64,000 nt of DNA, taken from Bifidobacterium psychraerophilum. GTDB taxonomy: Bacteria; Actinomycetota; Actinomycetes; Actinomycetales; Bifidobacteriaceae. The notes below the pieces were generated by a model. That model saw only the letters and a list, made by a program, of their open reading frames with translations, was not told the origin of the DNA and ran no database searches. The DNA lies in the NCBI RefSeq assembly GCF_000741705.1, contig NZ_JGZI01000007.1:62001-126000 (forward strand). Reading direction: 5' to 3'. A program made the position numbers and the translations under genes. Positions 51,885 through 61,850 of the stretch are shown here, piece after piece. Position 1 is the stretch's first letter. Each line of letters starts with the position of its first letter.

Positions 51885-53299
51885 CCATCGAAAACAAGAT
51901 ACGGCGCAACCTCATCTTTGCCGTGATGCTGGCGGCTTCAATAGCCGGCGGTTTCGCGCAGACCTCATTGACGACGGCACTGCCCTCGGTAATGCACGAT
52001 CTGAATATTAACGCCGTGGTCGGCAACTGGCTCACCAGCGGGTTCTCACTTGCCATGGCGATCATCGTGCCCGCGACCGCTTTTCTGATGAAGCGCTTCC
52101 GCACCAAGCCTCTGTTCATCGCCGGCATTGCGATTTTCGCGATAGGTCTGTTCATGGCTGCGATGGCCCCCACATTCAACATCCTGATGCTTGCCCGGGT
52201 CATACAGGCAATCGGGTGCGGCATCTCGCTGTCAATGACCCAGGTCATCATTCTGGCGATTTTCCCGATCTCCTCACAAGGCACCGCGATGGGTGTCTAT
52301 GGTCTCGCCGTCGGTGCGGCACCCGTGATAGCCCCGACATTGACCGGATTGATTGTCGACTCGCTGGGATGGAGGCCCATTTTCTGGATCTCCGCGATCA
52401 TAGCGGGCCTTGTGCTGCTTCTCACCTTCTTCGTCATGGACGACGTGCTCGAGAACGAAGCGATACATATGGATATCACATCCTTCCTCCTGTGCGGCTT
52501 CGGTTTCGCGGGCATGCAGCTTGGTTTGAGCAATCTTGGCACCAGCGCCTTCCTGAGCCCGGAAGTCCTGGGGACATTCATACTGGCAGCCATGTCGCTG
52601 CTCGCCTTCGTCATGCGACAACGGCGTGTGCAGGAGCCCTTCCTCAATCTCAGACTCTTCCGCAAGCGCTCATTCTCGATGGCCGTGGTGCTGATCTGCA
52701 TACTGTATGCGATCATGATCGCCGGCTCGACCATCATCCCGATCTATCTGCAAGAGATGCGCGGATTCCCCGTCACCGAGTCCGCACTCATCATGCTGCC
52801 GGGATCCCTGGTGATGGCTGTAATCAACCCCTTCGCAGGCAGACTGTTCGATAAGGTCGGGCCCCGGCCACTGGCCATCGGCGGGATGGCGGCTCTGGTG
52901 ATCAGCTCCGTCGGGTTCAGCCTGCTCACCGACTCGACCAATCCCTTGTATGTGATCATCATCTTCATGATTCGCCTGATCGCTGTGGGGTTGATGATGA
53001 TGCCGATCACCACGTGGGGAATCGCCTCAGTCGAGCAGCGTTACACCTCCGATGCCAGCGCGCTGCTGACCTCGTTACGAACCTTGGCAGGAGCCTTCGG
53101 CTCAGCGATCTTCGTCGCGGCAATGGTGGGGGCAGCCGGCTCTCCCGCACTGCGGAGTCTGGACATACCCATTCCGCACGCCATCGCAGGCCTGGATATC
53201 TCCTTCGCGGCGATGACCGTACTGTCAGTGGTCGGCCTGATACTCGCCATAATCGCCTTCAGAAAGCCCCGTGTTGCAGAGACGCCCGCTGTCGGCTAA
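51881..53299 (+). CDS. DHA2/EmrB-QacA-type MFS exporter
   Basis: 472 residues with fourteen probable membrane segments. 'GGFAQTSLTTALPSVMHDLNINAVVGNWLTSGFSLAMAI' at segments 1-2, 'FAIGLFMAAMAPTFNILMLARVIQAIGCG' near segment 4 and 'GVYGLAVGAAPVIAPTLTGLIVDSLGWRPIFW' at the antiporter motif C are typical of EmrB/QacA drug exporters. It overlaps the preceding unknown membrane protein by four bases. The whole series begins next to a two-component system, so expression under envelope or drug stress is a reasonable inference. Confidence 0.92.
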   Translation: MTIENKIRRNLIFAVMLAASIAGGFAQTSLTTALPSVMHDLNINAVVGNWLTSGFSLAMAIIVPATAFLMKRFRTKPLFIAGIAIFAIGLFMAAMAPTFNILMLARVIQAIGCGISLSMTQVIILAIFPISSQGTAMGVYGLAVGAAPVIAPTLTGLIVDSLGWRPIFWISAIIAGLVLLLTFFVMDDVLENEAIHMDITSFLLCGFGFAGMQLGLSNLGTSAFLSPEVLGTFILAAMSLLAFVMRQRRVQEPFLNLRLFRKRSFSMAVVLICILYAIMIAGSTIIPIYLQEMRGFPVTESALIMLPGSLVMAVINPFAGRLFDKVGPRPLAIGGMAALVISSVGFSLLTDSTNPLYVIIIFMIRLIAVGLMMMPITTWGIASVEQRYTSDASALLTSLRTLAGAFGSAIFVAAMVGAAGSPALRSLDIPIPHAIAGLDISFAAMTVLSVVGLILAIIAFRKPRVAETPAVG

Positions 53300-53395
53300 G
53301 GTCACTTCACCCCACCTCATTGGGTCCGGACACTTGGTAAGCGTTCTTCTGCATCTACCTATCGAGTTCTCTTGAAGATGCATCACCCGACATCT

Positions 53396-54490
53396 TCACC
53401 GTCCATTCGGCCCGGATCCCACAGGCCGAGTGGAGGATCTTTCCAGTAGCCTGAAACCCGAAGAGAATATGCTCGGTTTGGATTCTCCATCTTCGATTCT
53501 TCTAGTGAGCGCCTCTACGGCCAACTCGGCATATTGATCGACCCTCGGGTCGATCGTCGTTAATGGCGGAATCGAGAATTCGCCATCAGGAAGATTATCG
53601 ACACCAGTTACTTGCACATCAAGCGGAACATCGATATTCGCCTTTGTCAGGACCGATATGACACCGACTGCCACTGCATCATTCGCGCAGACCAGTGCGT
53701 CAGGCAGTTTTCCCCGTCGTATGAGTTCGAATGCCGCTTTCGCCCCTTCACCTCCGGTGAGACGATCACAGGCAACCACATTCCGCCAGACAATGGTACG
53801 GTCCCGGTTACGGAGCGCTTGGATATACCCCTGAAGACGCAGGGATGAGTTACCCTCTGTCGCCTTCAACACTTCCTTTTCATATCCGTCGTCCCCGATA
53901 TGGCAGTGGTCGCCGAGTTCCTGAGGAGCACCGATGAATCCCACCTGCTGCGCGCCTCCGGACAACAGCCAGTCGGTGACGTATCTCACGGCTTCCGCAT
54001 TGGGCATCGTGACCATGTCGCACAGCCCATGCGCAGAATAATCACCGGTAATCACCAGTGGATAATCTTGGTCGAACAATGGGGAAGAAGATGAAACCGG
54101 AGCGTCTGCAAACATGATCCAACCATCTGCGTTGAGCCTACGCGCAGCCGTCGCGAATTCGTCAATACGACCTGTGAATTCCCCAAATGTGCTAATGATG
54201 ATCGCATACCCATGTGCACGTGCGCTTTTGGTGAGCAAATCAACGAAGTAACCGAAAAAAGGCTGGTCAAAATTCGGGATGGCAAGACCAAGAATCCCCG
54301 TACGCCCCTTTTTGAGTGCCTGAGCGGAATGATTGATGCTGTAACCAAGTTTTTCTATCGCCTTGTTAACACGGCTTTTTGTCTGTGGACGCATCTGACT
54401 GTCATTGTTGTTAATGACGTTCGACACCGTTTTGATGGAGATGCCTGATTCCAGTGCCACATCCTTCATCGTCACCTTTCGCGTTTCCAT
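53396..54490 (-). CDS. LacI-family regulator (GH42/ABC module)
   Basis: 364 residues. The helix-turn-helix and hinge are 'VTMKDVALESGISIKTVSNVINNNDSQMRPQTKSRVNKAIEKLGYSIN', then the sensor domain with 'ILGLAIPNFDQPFFGYFVDLLTKSA', 'LVITGDYSAHG' and 'VQVTGVDNLPDGEFSIPPLTTI'. AAGGAG lies eight bases before ATG 54490. It follows the ABC/GH42 operon on the same strand, beyond a strong terminator, so it has its own promoter. Two related CG-centred operators before the ABC permeases (62808-62819 and 62883-62898) are its likely targets. Confidence 0.92.
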   Translation of the reverse strand: METRKVTMKDVALESGISIKTVSNVINNNDSQMRPQTKSRVNKAIEKLGYSINHSAQALKKGRTGILGLAIPNFDQPFFGYFVDLLTKSARAHGYAIIISTFGEFTGRIDEFATAARRLNADGWIMFADAPVSSSSPLFDQDYPLVITGDYSAHGLCDMVTMPNAEAVRYVTDWLLSGGAQQVGFIGAPQELGDHCHIGDDGYEKEVLKATEGNSSLRLQGYIQALRNRDRTIVWRNVVACDRLTGGEGAKAAFELIRRGKLPDALVCANDAVAVGVISVLTKANIDVPLDVQVTGVDNLPDGEFSIPPLTTIDPRVDQYAELAVEALTRRIEDGESKPSIFSSGFRLLERSSTRPVGSGPNGR

Positions 54491-54515
54491 CGTTTGGTCT
54501 CCTTACCACCGCATC

Positions 54516-54552
54516 GGCAACGCCCCTCATTATATACATTCGGGGCAATGCC
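54516..54552 (-). promoter_or_regulatory. -10 box inside an inverted repeat before LacI
   Basis: On the minus strand TATAAT lies at 54534-54529. It is framed by GGCAACGCCCC (54516-54526) and GGGGCAATGCC (54542-54552), inverted copies matching at nine of eleven positions. This could be an autoregulatory site; no good -35 box is seen. Confidence 0.4.
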
Positions 54553-54633
54553 ACCATGCGGTTCAACATTACCGATTGCGTTATTCATACCTCCATCGCG
54601 TGCACACGAGACGCTGCGACGATGAGTCATGAA

Positions 54634-54676
54634 AGGGATGCGCCTGGATCGATGCAATCAATCCAGGCGCATCCCT
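54634..54676. terminator. Strong terminator of the GH42/ABC operon
   Basis: A perfect 16-base stem (54634-54649 with 54661-54676, core GGGATGCGCCTGGAT) and an 11-base loop, 34 bases after the stop of the wall-anchored enzyme. Only a short T-run follows on the minus strand. Confidence 0.8.
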
Positions 54677-54710
54677 CACCCATGCAACCTTGTCGATTTA
54701 GCTGCGTTGC

Positions 54711-57179
54711 CTAGGCATCACCGCGACGATGAAGTCTCACCAACGGTAAACCCCCAAGAACCGCGACGATGACAAGCAACAGGGCCATACTCACATAGCT
54801 CCCCGTATCGGCAAGCGACGAACGCGCCTGCATCTCCTGGTGTCGCATTGTCTGTTTTCCCGAATCGTTCTGTACAACGTTTTGCTGCACGGAATTCGCA
54901 ACGACCACGGCCGTATACCTAACGTGGATCTGAGAGCTGTCCGCCAGGACATAGGTCACGACAAATGGATAGGTTCCCGGCGACGCATCCTGCGGATCGT
55001 AATGCACGGAGTTCAGACGCACTTTGCCCGCCTTTGGCGCCGAGGTGACGACCCGTGAAGTATAGGCGCTGACTTCGTCAGGCTCCGTAAATGTAATCTC
55101 ACCGCCATTGGATGCAACCATGATCCGTCCACCATCGAGGTACCTGTCCTCGGCTATGCTCACCAAAGCCGATAATGCCTCGTCCAACGATTGCCGCGCG
55201 GAGTCAACAGCGCTTTGCAGGGCCGAAGGATCATCCAAAAGTTTCTGCGCATCATCCAAGCGAGCAGCGAACCGCGCCCATGAGAGAGGTGTGAACTTGT
55301 CTTTTTCCAGATCCAAGGCACGCGTAACCAAGGACCGCAACTCGGTCTTATCGACAGAGACGGAGGATGTTTCGACCTTCTCGAAGCTCCACAGCTGAGC
55401 ATCATCCGAATCCGACAATGTGTTCAACCTCACGCTGTCGTCTCCGGAAGCCGTCAGATACAGCGCTTCGTTGGCGACACTTTGCAAACGGTAGTATCCA
55501 TCACCGGCATCGATCCGTTTCCATTCATACTTACTGGACCCTTCATCGACCCATTGAGCCACTCGGACGTTGTTTCTCGCCGATCCCCACGGTACGATTG
55601 CGCGCCCTCCCGATCTATTCAGGAAGGTGATGGATGAGGATGATTTACTTTGCATATGCCACTGCTGCGTCTTCGCTGCATCGCCATCACCGGCAGACGG
55701 CTGTTCCATCGTGATGTCCGGTATGTCACCGGTATAGGCGGCGTCCTGAGTCTTCCCACCTGTCCCGATTACCAGCCCCTTCGACTTGTTGGTCACCGTG
55801 AAATAATCACCTGTGGTATTTCCGAAATCGACATCGGCATATTGAATTTGCGAACCGCTGAAACCCGTATGAAGGATGAGCACACGCCCTGATGACAGGT
55901 AGGTGAGATTCCTGCTGTACCCACCACCCAGCGTGGTCTTATACCTAGCCCACTCACCATCGGACTTTCCCGTTCTGTTGATCCAGACATCGCCGCTACC
56001 TGAGGCGTTGTACAGTATTGATCCGTCAGGAAGAGCCACCGTAACCGGGCTGCCGCCCTGCGCCAGGTTCCCCGACCCCGCGACCGGTAAATTATTGGTA
56101 TTCGACCCTTGACCAGTGATCTTATAGAATTCCAGCGGATTGTCGGAGATTTTGTACTTGGTGCTCCCGTCCCCACCCCAATCCTCATAGGTCATCAGCC
56201 ATTTACCATCAGTAGTAGGTACGACATTGGTCATGCCGGGTCTGCCATCTCCAATTTTCCCGTCACTGAAGCTCTTCCCCGACGCATCCAAAACCGCATC
56301 GCTCCAAGCGTCGCCCTCTTCCCCGCTCCACGTTCTGTGAGCAAGTATCTGACCTTTGTTATCTGCACCTGTTTCGTCATCATCGGCCAGTCTGACTACT
56401 CCCGTTTCAGGGTCATACCCTGAATAATCGCGCTCATCAGAGTAATAGCATATGAGTTTGCCGTCATACACCATAAGATACGGTTCCCAGACAGGATCGA
56501 CCTGGCTATACGTGTTCTGGGTTGAAATGATGTTGCCTGCACTTCGTGCACTGCCCCCTTGCCAGCCACCTTGCGTGACGATGCCTTGGACTTCCCAGTG
56601 CACACCGCCATCGGTACTGGAGAAGAGAGCAATCGCCGTGTTCTTCCGGTCTCCATCGGAGCTGTTATACCAACTGTCTCCTTTCACGGCCTTCTGCTCT
56701 TTGTAATATTCGTCATCTCCTGTGACGACACTCGCCAGCAACAAGGTTCCCGCGGAAAGATCTCCAACCCGTTCAGGAAGGGTATAGAGATATGGATTGG
56801 TCCAATTGCTGACATAGTCGTCATAATCGGCATTACCGGGCTCAAGCTCATGAGGTGATTTGACCTCGGAGATTTTGCTCCATGTTGCTCCCTCATCGTC
56901 GCTGGCATACACAGGCAGCGTCTCCCCGACAGGGTCACCGACCGAACGTTCGAATGTCGCGACGATACGGCCATCGGTGAGCTGAGCAGCCTTGGGGTAT
57001 ACGATGCATCCGCTGTAATTCCCCCCTTTGTTGCACCGTTCGGTCGTGCCATCCATCTGGTACATCGTCTGTGCTGCCGGCGTATATGCTCTTGCATCGG
57101 GAACGACAAGCACCATCGCCACTAGCATCGCGACCAGTGACAGGACACCTGTCACTCGTTGTTGTATGTGTTTATTCAT
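54711..57179 (-). CDS. Wall-anchored sialidase-fold enzyme, possibly GH93 exo-arabinanase
   Basis: 822 residues. Signal peptide 1-31 ('...VVPDARA'); catalytic region about 40-455 with Asp-box-like motifs 'ASDDEGATW' and 'SSTDGGVHW' that point to a six-bladed propeller; a ricin-like carbohydrate-binding domain at about 460-600 ('QWHMQ', 'QLWSF'); a FIVAR domain at about 605-670; an Ig-like domain; and the sorting signal LADTG (789-793) with hydrophobic segment and 'RLHRRGDA' tail. 'GGNYSGCIVYPKAAQLTDGRIVATFE' recalls GH93, and no FRIP motif of GH33 sialidases is seen. It probably releases arabino-oligosaccharide outside for the ABC importer. The family assignment is tentative; secretion and anchoring are well supported. 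Confidence 0.7.
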   Translation of the reverse strand: MNKHIQQRVTGVLSLVAMLVAMVLVVPDARAYTPAAQTMYQMDGTTERCNKGGNYSGCIVYPKAAQLTDGRIVATFERSVGDPVGETLPVYASDDEGATWSKISEVKSPHELEPGNADYDDYVSNWTNPYLYTLPERVGDLSAGTLLLASVVTGDDEYYKEQKAVKGDSWYNSSDGDRKNTAIALFSSTDGGVHWEVQGIVTQGGWQGGSARSAGNIISTQNTYSQVDPVWEPYLMVYDGKLICYYSDERDYSGYDPETGVVRLADDDETGADNKGQILAHRTWSGEEGDAWSDAVLDASGKSFSDGKIGDGRPGMTNVVPTTDGKWLMTYEDWGGDGSTKYKISDNPLEFYKITGQGSNTNNLPVAGSGNLAQGGSPVTVALPDGSILYNASGSGDVWINRTGKSDGEWARYKTTLGGGYSRNLTYLSSGRVLILHTGFSGSQIQYADVDFGNTTGDYFTVTNKSKGLVIGTGGKTQDAAYTGDIPDITMEQPSAGDGDAAKTQQWHMQSKSSSSITFLNRSGGRAIVPWGSARNNVRVAQWVDEGSSKYEWKRIDAGDGYYRLQSVANEALYLTASGDDSVRLNTLSDSDDAQLWSFEKVETSSVSVDKTELRSLVTRALDLEKDKFTPLSWARFAARLDDAQKLLDDPSALQSAVDSARQSLDEALSALVSIAEDRYLDGGRIMVASNGGEITFTEPDEVSAYTSRVVTSAPKAGKVRLNSVHYDPQDASPGTYPFVVTYVLADSSQIHVRYTAVVVANSVQQNVVQNDSGKQTMRHQEMQARSSLADTGSYVSMALLLVIVAVLGGLPLVRLHRRGDA

Positions 57180-57262
57180 CAGGTGAAACCTCTTATCTCT
57201 TCGTTGCGGTAAGTAAGACGCGCATTATGCCGTCCTGCAGGTTTCCCGGAATCCCATGCCGA

Positions 57263-59341
57263 TCAGGATTCCAGAATCTTAAGGCCCCATGGTGCAAGCG
57301 TGATCTCTTCTCCTTCCCGAATGGCTGCCGCCTCGGCATTCGGAGCTGACTCCAACAGATCAGTTCCCCCATACGGAGAGGCAAATGTCTGTTGACGGGA
57401 TGAATAATTAAACAGGTACGTCACTGTGCGTCCCGAATCATTGCTTCCCCTCCTGATGGCGATGTCTGTATTCGACTTCATGCCACGAACATTCACACCG
57501 GATGCAAATGCCGCATCTCTGATGATCTCCCGGATGACCTCGGGGGAAGTCATGGTACCAATCCATTGCGCCCAACCTTTCCCAAACGCATTGCGCGTGA
57601 TGGCCGCATACTCCTTCCACCCATCGTGCTGGTATTTCGCCAAGACATCGGCACCTTCATGCACACGGACGAGTTCCATGAATGTCTGCGCCTTACCCCT
57701 GAGATGCTCCAGACCCCGGCCGAACACCAACGGCACATCTTCGGGCAATGTAAACTCCCCGTAATCCATACCGAACACGTCTGTCAGCCCGTGTGGCTGC
57801 AAATCATTCCAAATGCTTACGTCCTCGTCCGTAAAGAAGGACTTGAAAGTGGCCAACAGATGGCCGCCATGTTCGACGTAGGTCTTCAAACCATCGATCA
57901 GCACTTGGGACGTGCAATACAATGCCGGAGCAACCAGCAATTCGTATCGTTCCAGAGTCGAAATAGAACAGTCCGCAGGCAGAAAGTCCACTTCTATGTT
58001 CAGATCGAAGAAGGCATCGTACATCCACCTGACCACATCGTTATAGGCCACCAGACCGGAACTATCGCCCTCCTCATATGGTGAGGGCTTGGGGAAACCT
58101 GTAGATATTGCGAATCGGTTGAGCGCGGATAAGGCTTCGTTGCTGATGATGATCGCAACCTTGTTCCTCTTGTGCAGATTCACCAGATGGTCACCGATCC
58201 TGCTTATTTCCTCACCGAAGTTTTTTGCCTCTTCGTATACCGGGTTCGCCTCGAAATCATGAGAAAGCACACCTTTCCAATAGCTCTCAAAGGAATGATG
58301 AATCGAGTGCCAATGCCAATACATAACCGAGTTGGATCCGGAGGCCAGATGGCTGTATGCCTGTAAACGCAACTGCCCAGGGTAGGGTAACCAACCATTC
58401 TGCCCCTGCGCCTGCGTTTCGAGCACCAGATAGTTCTTGCCGTGCTTGAGTGAACGGGTCAGATCACCGCCAAAGGCAATTTCCCTTCCAGTCAGATGGT
58501 CTTCGGTTGGATGATAGATATCGACACCTGCGTAATCCAGGGCTTGAGCATTCTTGAAATGATCGGCCCAGGGTTGCACTCCGTAGCTGTATCCACGCCA
58601 CTCGAGATCGTGGTTATGCGTCACGAACTGATCATCACGAGCGTATTCGCGCACGATGTCGGATTGCCATGCGAGATAGTCACTGACGACAGAACGTCTG
58701 AAACGGTCGAAAGCTCCGGAGAGAGAGGCATTGATGGTTTCGGTCAGATCCGGGAACTCGTCCCAGTCGGTAATCCTATTCGACCAATATGCCAGACCGA
58801 AAGCATTGTTCATGGCTTCCAAGTCGCCATCGAAACGCTGCCTCAGCTGCTTGGCGAAGGCATGTTGCACATCTTCGTTGAGCGCATCGTAATATTTCGT
58901 CTCGTTATCTATCTGGAATCCAATCACGCACTTTCGATGTGCCACGTGCCCAATCAACTCACGTATGATGCGCTCTGCGCACACGCGGAAATCAGTGTTG
59001 AGAATATCGATGATCTGCCGGGGACCGTATCGGCGTTGGCCCGCATGCTGGCGCACAAGTATCTCAGGGCTACGATGTGCCAGCCAAACCGGAATCGCAT
59101 AGGTAGGAGTGCCGATGATTACCGATATCCCTGCTTTTTCCATCGCATCGAGTACACGGTCAACATGAGAGAAATCAAATTCTCCAGACCTCGGCTCCAT
59201 AGTGCTCCACGTCGATTCCGCAATGCGCACAGTGTTCATGTGAGCCGCTTTGAGCATTTTGACATCCTCGTCGAGCCGATCATACGGCATGTATTCGTCG
59301 TAATAGGCCGCTCCGAAAAGAATGGAATGCTGTTGTGTCAT
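57263..59341 (-). CDS. GH42 beta-galactosidase
   Basis: 692 residues, usual length for GH42, with no signal peptide. 'FGAAYYDEYMPYDRLDEDVKMLKAAHMNTVRIAESTW' opens the barrel, the acid/base is E147 in 'GFQIDNETKYY' and the nucleophile E309 in 'YLVLETQAQG'. It hydrolyses beta-galactosides from galactan or arabinogalactan; a few GH42 enzymes are alpha-L-arabinopyranosidases, which fits this locus too. ATG 59341 has GGAGA six bases before it and starts at the conserved N-terminus. It lies 130 bases after the binding-protein gene, with a weak CCGCCG/CGGCGG hairpin in between. Confidence 0.94.
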   Translation of the reverse strand: MTQQHSILFGAAYYDEYMPYDRLDEDVKMLKAAHMNTVRIAESTWSTMEPRSGEFDFSHVDRVLDAMEKAGISVIIGTPTYAIPVWLAHRSPEILVRQHAGQRRYGPRQIIDILNTDFRVCAERIIRELIGHVAHRKCVIGFQIDNETKYYDALNEDVQHAFAKQLRQRFDGDLEAMNNAFGLAYWSNRITDWDEFPDLTETINASLSGAFDRFRRSVVSDYLAWQSDIVREYARDDQFVTHNHDLEWRGYSYGVQPWADHFKNAQALDYAGVDIYHPTEDHLTGREIAFGGDLTRSLKHGKNYLVLETQAQGQNGWLPYPGQLRLQAYSHLASGSNSVMYWHWHSIHHSFESYWKGVLSHDFEANPVYEEAKNFGEEISRIGDHLVNLHKRNKVAIIISNEALSALNRFAISTGFPKPSPYEEGDSSGLVAYNDVVRWMYDAFFDLNIEVDFLPADCSISTLERYELLVAPALYCTSQVLIDGLKTYVEHGGHLLATFKSFFTDEDVSIWNDLQPHGLTDVFGMDYGEFTLPEDVPLVFGRGLEHLRGKAQTFMELVRVHEGADVLAKYQHDGWKEYAAITRNAFGKGWAQWIGTMTSPEVIREIIRDAAFASGVNVRGMKSNTDIAIRRGSNDSGRTVTYLFNYSSRQQTFASPYGGTDLLESAPNAEAAAIREGEEITLAPWGLKILES

Positions 59342-59412
59342 GGTGTCTCTCCAGTTGCTAGGCGGCTGGTCGTCTTCGCCGCTATGAAATCTGTACCTAG
59401 ATTGTTGAAAGC

Positions 59413-59444
59413 CCGCCGCGCACTCCACATCGTCGTCACGGCGG
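59413..59444. terminator. Weak hairpin after the binding-protein gene
   Basis: CCGCCG (59413-59418) pairs with CGGCGG (59439-59444). It could reduce read-through from the binding-protein gene into GH42, as is common in sugar ABC operons, but the stem is short and no T-run follows. Confidence 0.3.
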
Positions 59445-59471
59445 ACTTCGTCATAATCCGATGCGTGTCAG

Positions 59472-60782
59472 TTATTCATTGACTTTGTATCCCTGTTGTT
59501 TGCCGTATTCGACAAGCTGGTCCTGCCAGTTCTTCAACGCTTCTTTGAAGGTGATTTTGCCGAGTGTCGCTTGGCCCGCGGTATCGGAGAAAATGGACCG
59601 CGCATAGACGTCGTATGGGAGGAATTGCCATTTGGTATTGACATCGTCCGCCGCTTTTGACAACACCTCGTTGTACTTCTGATCGCCGAAATACGGGTCC
59701 GTCTTGGTCAGGAAGGAGGAATCGGAAAGCGAGGCCTTGTCAGCAGGGAATTGCCCCTTGTCGACTCGTATTTTCACACCCTTACCGTGCGCTGCAAAAT
59801 CAATAAACTTCCATGCGGCTTCCGCTTTATCGGTGCTGGACATGATAGCCAGTGTCGATCCGCCATCCTCACCGTTTGTGGCCTTGGTATCGAATGTCGG
59901 CGTATTCGCCACACGCCATTTGCCACTGCCATCCGGAGCCTGGTCATCAAGCATGGACGCCATCCATGCACCGATGGTCAGTGAGGCTATGTTGCCTTCG
60001 TTGAGCTTACGTGACCAATCGTCACTCCACCTCTTAGTCTTAGTATCGATAAGACCTTCATCAACAAGTTTTTGCCACCACTTCGCAAATTCCTGCGTTC
60101 CCGCATCATCTGTCAGATTGATGGTCAGATTCTCACCATCGACCTTGAATGGCGTGCCTCCTGCAGCCCAAATCATCAACTCCTCGGGAGCCGGCTCACC
60201 TGAATCAGCGGTGATGTAATAATCACTGCCCAGCGCGTGGATCTTTTTCGCAGCCTCGTAGTACTCCTCCATCGTTGTCGGAGCACTCGTCACCCCTGCT
60301 TTATCGAAGATCTCCTTGTTGTAGAACATCGCCATAGGACCCGAATCCAGCGGAAGGCCGTAAATTTTATCGTTGATGTTGACGGAACTCCACGGGCCGG
60401 GTGTGTAGAAGTCGGAGTAGTCTTTTGCACCGAATTCCGAGAGGTCTTTGAGCGAATCACTCAACGCGTATTGCGCGGTTGCATAATATTCAACCTGCGC
60501 CACATCCGGAGCACCTGATCCGGCCGATATCGCATTGTTCAGAGCGGTATATTGATCGGTGGCGGTTCCCGCGTTGGTGATTTTGATGGTGATGTTTGGA
60601 TTTTCCTTTTCGAAAGCATCGGCGACATCCTTGAGTAGAGGTTCCCACCCCCAAACGTTGAGTGTCACTTTCTGCCCCGAGGATCCATCGGCAGCTTCAC
60701 CACTTGATCCGCCGCATGCAGCTGCGGAAAACAGCATGACAGCGCTTAGTCCTCCGGCAATCATTTTCGTGAGCGACTTCAT
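59472..60782 (-). CDS. Sugar ABC transporter binding lipoprotein
   Basis: 436 residues. The signal peptide ends in a lipobox ('FSAAACGG'), so the protein is anchored outside. The mature part is a family 1 extracellular solute-binding protein: 'VTLNVWGWEPLLKDVADAFEKENPNITIKI', 'VAQVEYYATAQYALS', 'GLPLDSGPMAMFYNKEIFDKAGV' and 'AAWKFIDFAAHGKG'. It captures an oligosaccharide for the two permeases encoded just before it. AAGGAG lies eight bases before ATG 60782. Galacto- or arabino-oligosaccharide is likely from the neighbours. Confidence 0.94.
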   Translation of the reverse strand: MKSLTKMIAGGLSAVMLFSAAACGGSSGEAADGSSGQKVTLNVWGWEPLLKDVADAFEKENPNITIKITNAGTATDQYTALNNAISAGSGAPDVAQVEYYATAQYALSDSLKDLSEFGAKDYSDFYTPGPWSSVNINDKIYGLPLDSGPMAMFYNKEIFDKAGVTSAPTTMEEYYEAAKKIHALGSDYYITADSGEPAPEELMIWAAGGTPFKVDGENLTINLTDDAGTQEFAKWWQKLVDEGLIDTKTKRWSDDWSRKLNEGNIASLTIGAWMASMLDDQAPDGSGKWRVANTPTFDTKATNGEDGGSTLAIMSSTDKAEAAWKFIDFAAHGKGVKIRVDKGQFPADKASLSDSSFLTKTDPYFGDQKYNEVLSKAADDVNTKWQFLPYDVYARSIFSDTAGQATLGKITFKEALKNWQDQLVEYGKQQGYKVNE

Positions 60783-60866
60783 TGTCTTATCTCCTTCATT
60801 GTTGGTGTGTTCTATGTTCTTGTGTCTATCGGATCGTCCTATACGCTATTTCGGTATTCAGCCCGG

Positions 60867-61850
60867 CTACTCCTTTACTGCCCCCGCTGCCAGACCCGAC
60901 TGCCAGTAACGTTGCAGGAGCAAGAAAGCGAGGATAAGCGGAATGATGGTGATCAATGAGCCAGTCACCACGAGATTCTGAATGGCTTCGCCACCCGCGG
61001 TGCTTGCCTGTTTGTTCCACTGATTGAGTCCGATGGTCAGGGGATACCAATCCGAGTCCTTGAGCATTATGAGTGGGAGAAAGTAATTATTCCATGTAGC
61101 GACAATCGTGAACAGTGCTGTAGTGACGATCCCCGGAGCCAACAACGGCAGGCTTATAGTAAAAAACGTACGGAATTCAGATGCGCCGTCCATTCGTGCC
61201 GCTTCCAATAACTCGTCAGGAACAGCTTGATCGGAGAATATCCACATCAGGTATAACCCGAAGGGGGAGATGAGACTTGGGATGATCATACTCCAGGGTG
61301 TATTGGTCAGACCCAGTTTTGCGAACAGGAGGAACTGCGGCACGGCGAGGGCTATTCCAGGCACCGAAATGGCTCCGATAACGACCGCGAAGACGGCTTT
61401 CCGGCCCGGAAATCTGAATTTAGATAATCCGTATCCACCGAGGATGGCAAGTAAGGTCGCACCGCCTGCACCTGCGACGACATACAGGATGGTGTTCACG
61501 AACCATCTGAAGAAAATCCCATCCTGGTACTGAAAGACACGTGCGATATTATCGAATAGCGCAAACGTACTTCCGAACCCCAATCCGAAGGTCGTCACGA
61601 AATCGCCTTGCGTTTTAGTGACATTGATAAGCAGCCACACCAGGGGAAACAGGCAATATACAGCCATGAGTGCCGACAGCACAGTCAGCAGCACGCTTCT
61701 GCTTGGATTGGCGGGATTGCTGAATCCCATACGTCGATAACGCTTGCGCTCTCGAGCTTCATCGCGCGATACTTTTTTCATTCTGGACTTCTGCGCGCGT
61801 CTGCTTTGTCGTCGCTCGGCGTCACCTCTAATAATGGTTGAGATGCTCAC
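60867..61850 (-). CDS. Sugar ABC transporter permease (MalG-like)
   Basis: 327 residues with six membrane segments after a basic cytoplasmic N-terminus ('RRQSRRAQKSRMKKVSRDEARERKRYRRMG'). The EAA loop that contacts the ATPase is 'EAARMDGASEFRTFFTISLPLLAPGI'. Its start overlaps the MalF-like gene stop by four bases (ATGA). No ATPase gene is present; bifidobacterial sugar importers commonly share a distant MsmK-type ATPase. Confidence 0.94.
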   Translation of the reverse strand: MSISTIIRGDAERRQSRRAQKSRMKKVSRDEARERKRYRRMGFSNPANPSRSVLLTVLSALMAVYCLFPLVWLLINVTKTQGDFVTTFGLGFGSTFALFDNIARVFQYQDGIFFRWFVNTILYVVAGAGGATLLAILGGYGLSKFRFPGRKAVFAVVIGAISVPGIALAVPQFLLFAKLGLTNTPWSMIIPSLISPFGLYLMWIFSDQAVPDELLEAARMDGASEFRTFFTISLPLLAPGIVTTALFTIVATWNNYFLPLIMLKDSDWYPLTIGLNQWNKQASTAGGEAIQNLVVTGSLITIIPLILAFLLLQRYWQSGLAAGAVKE

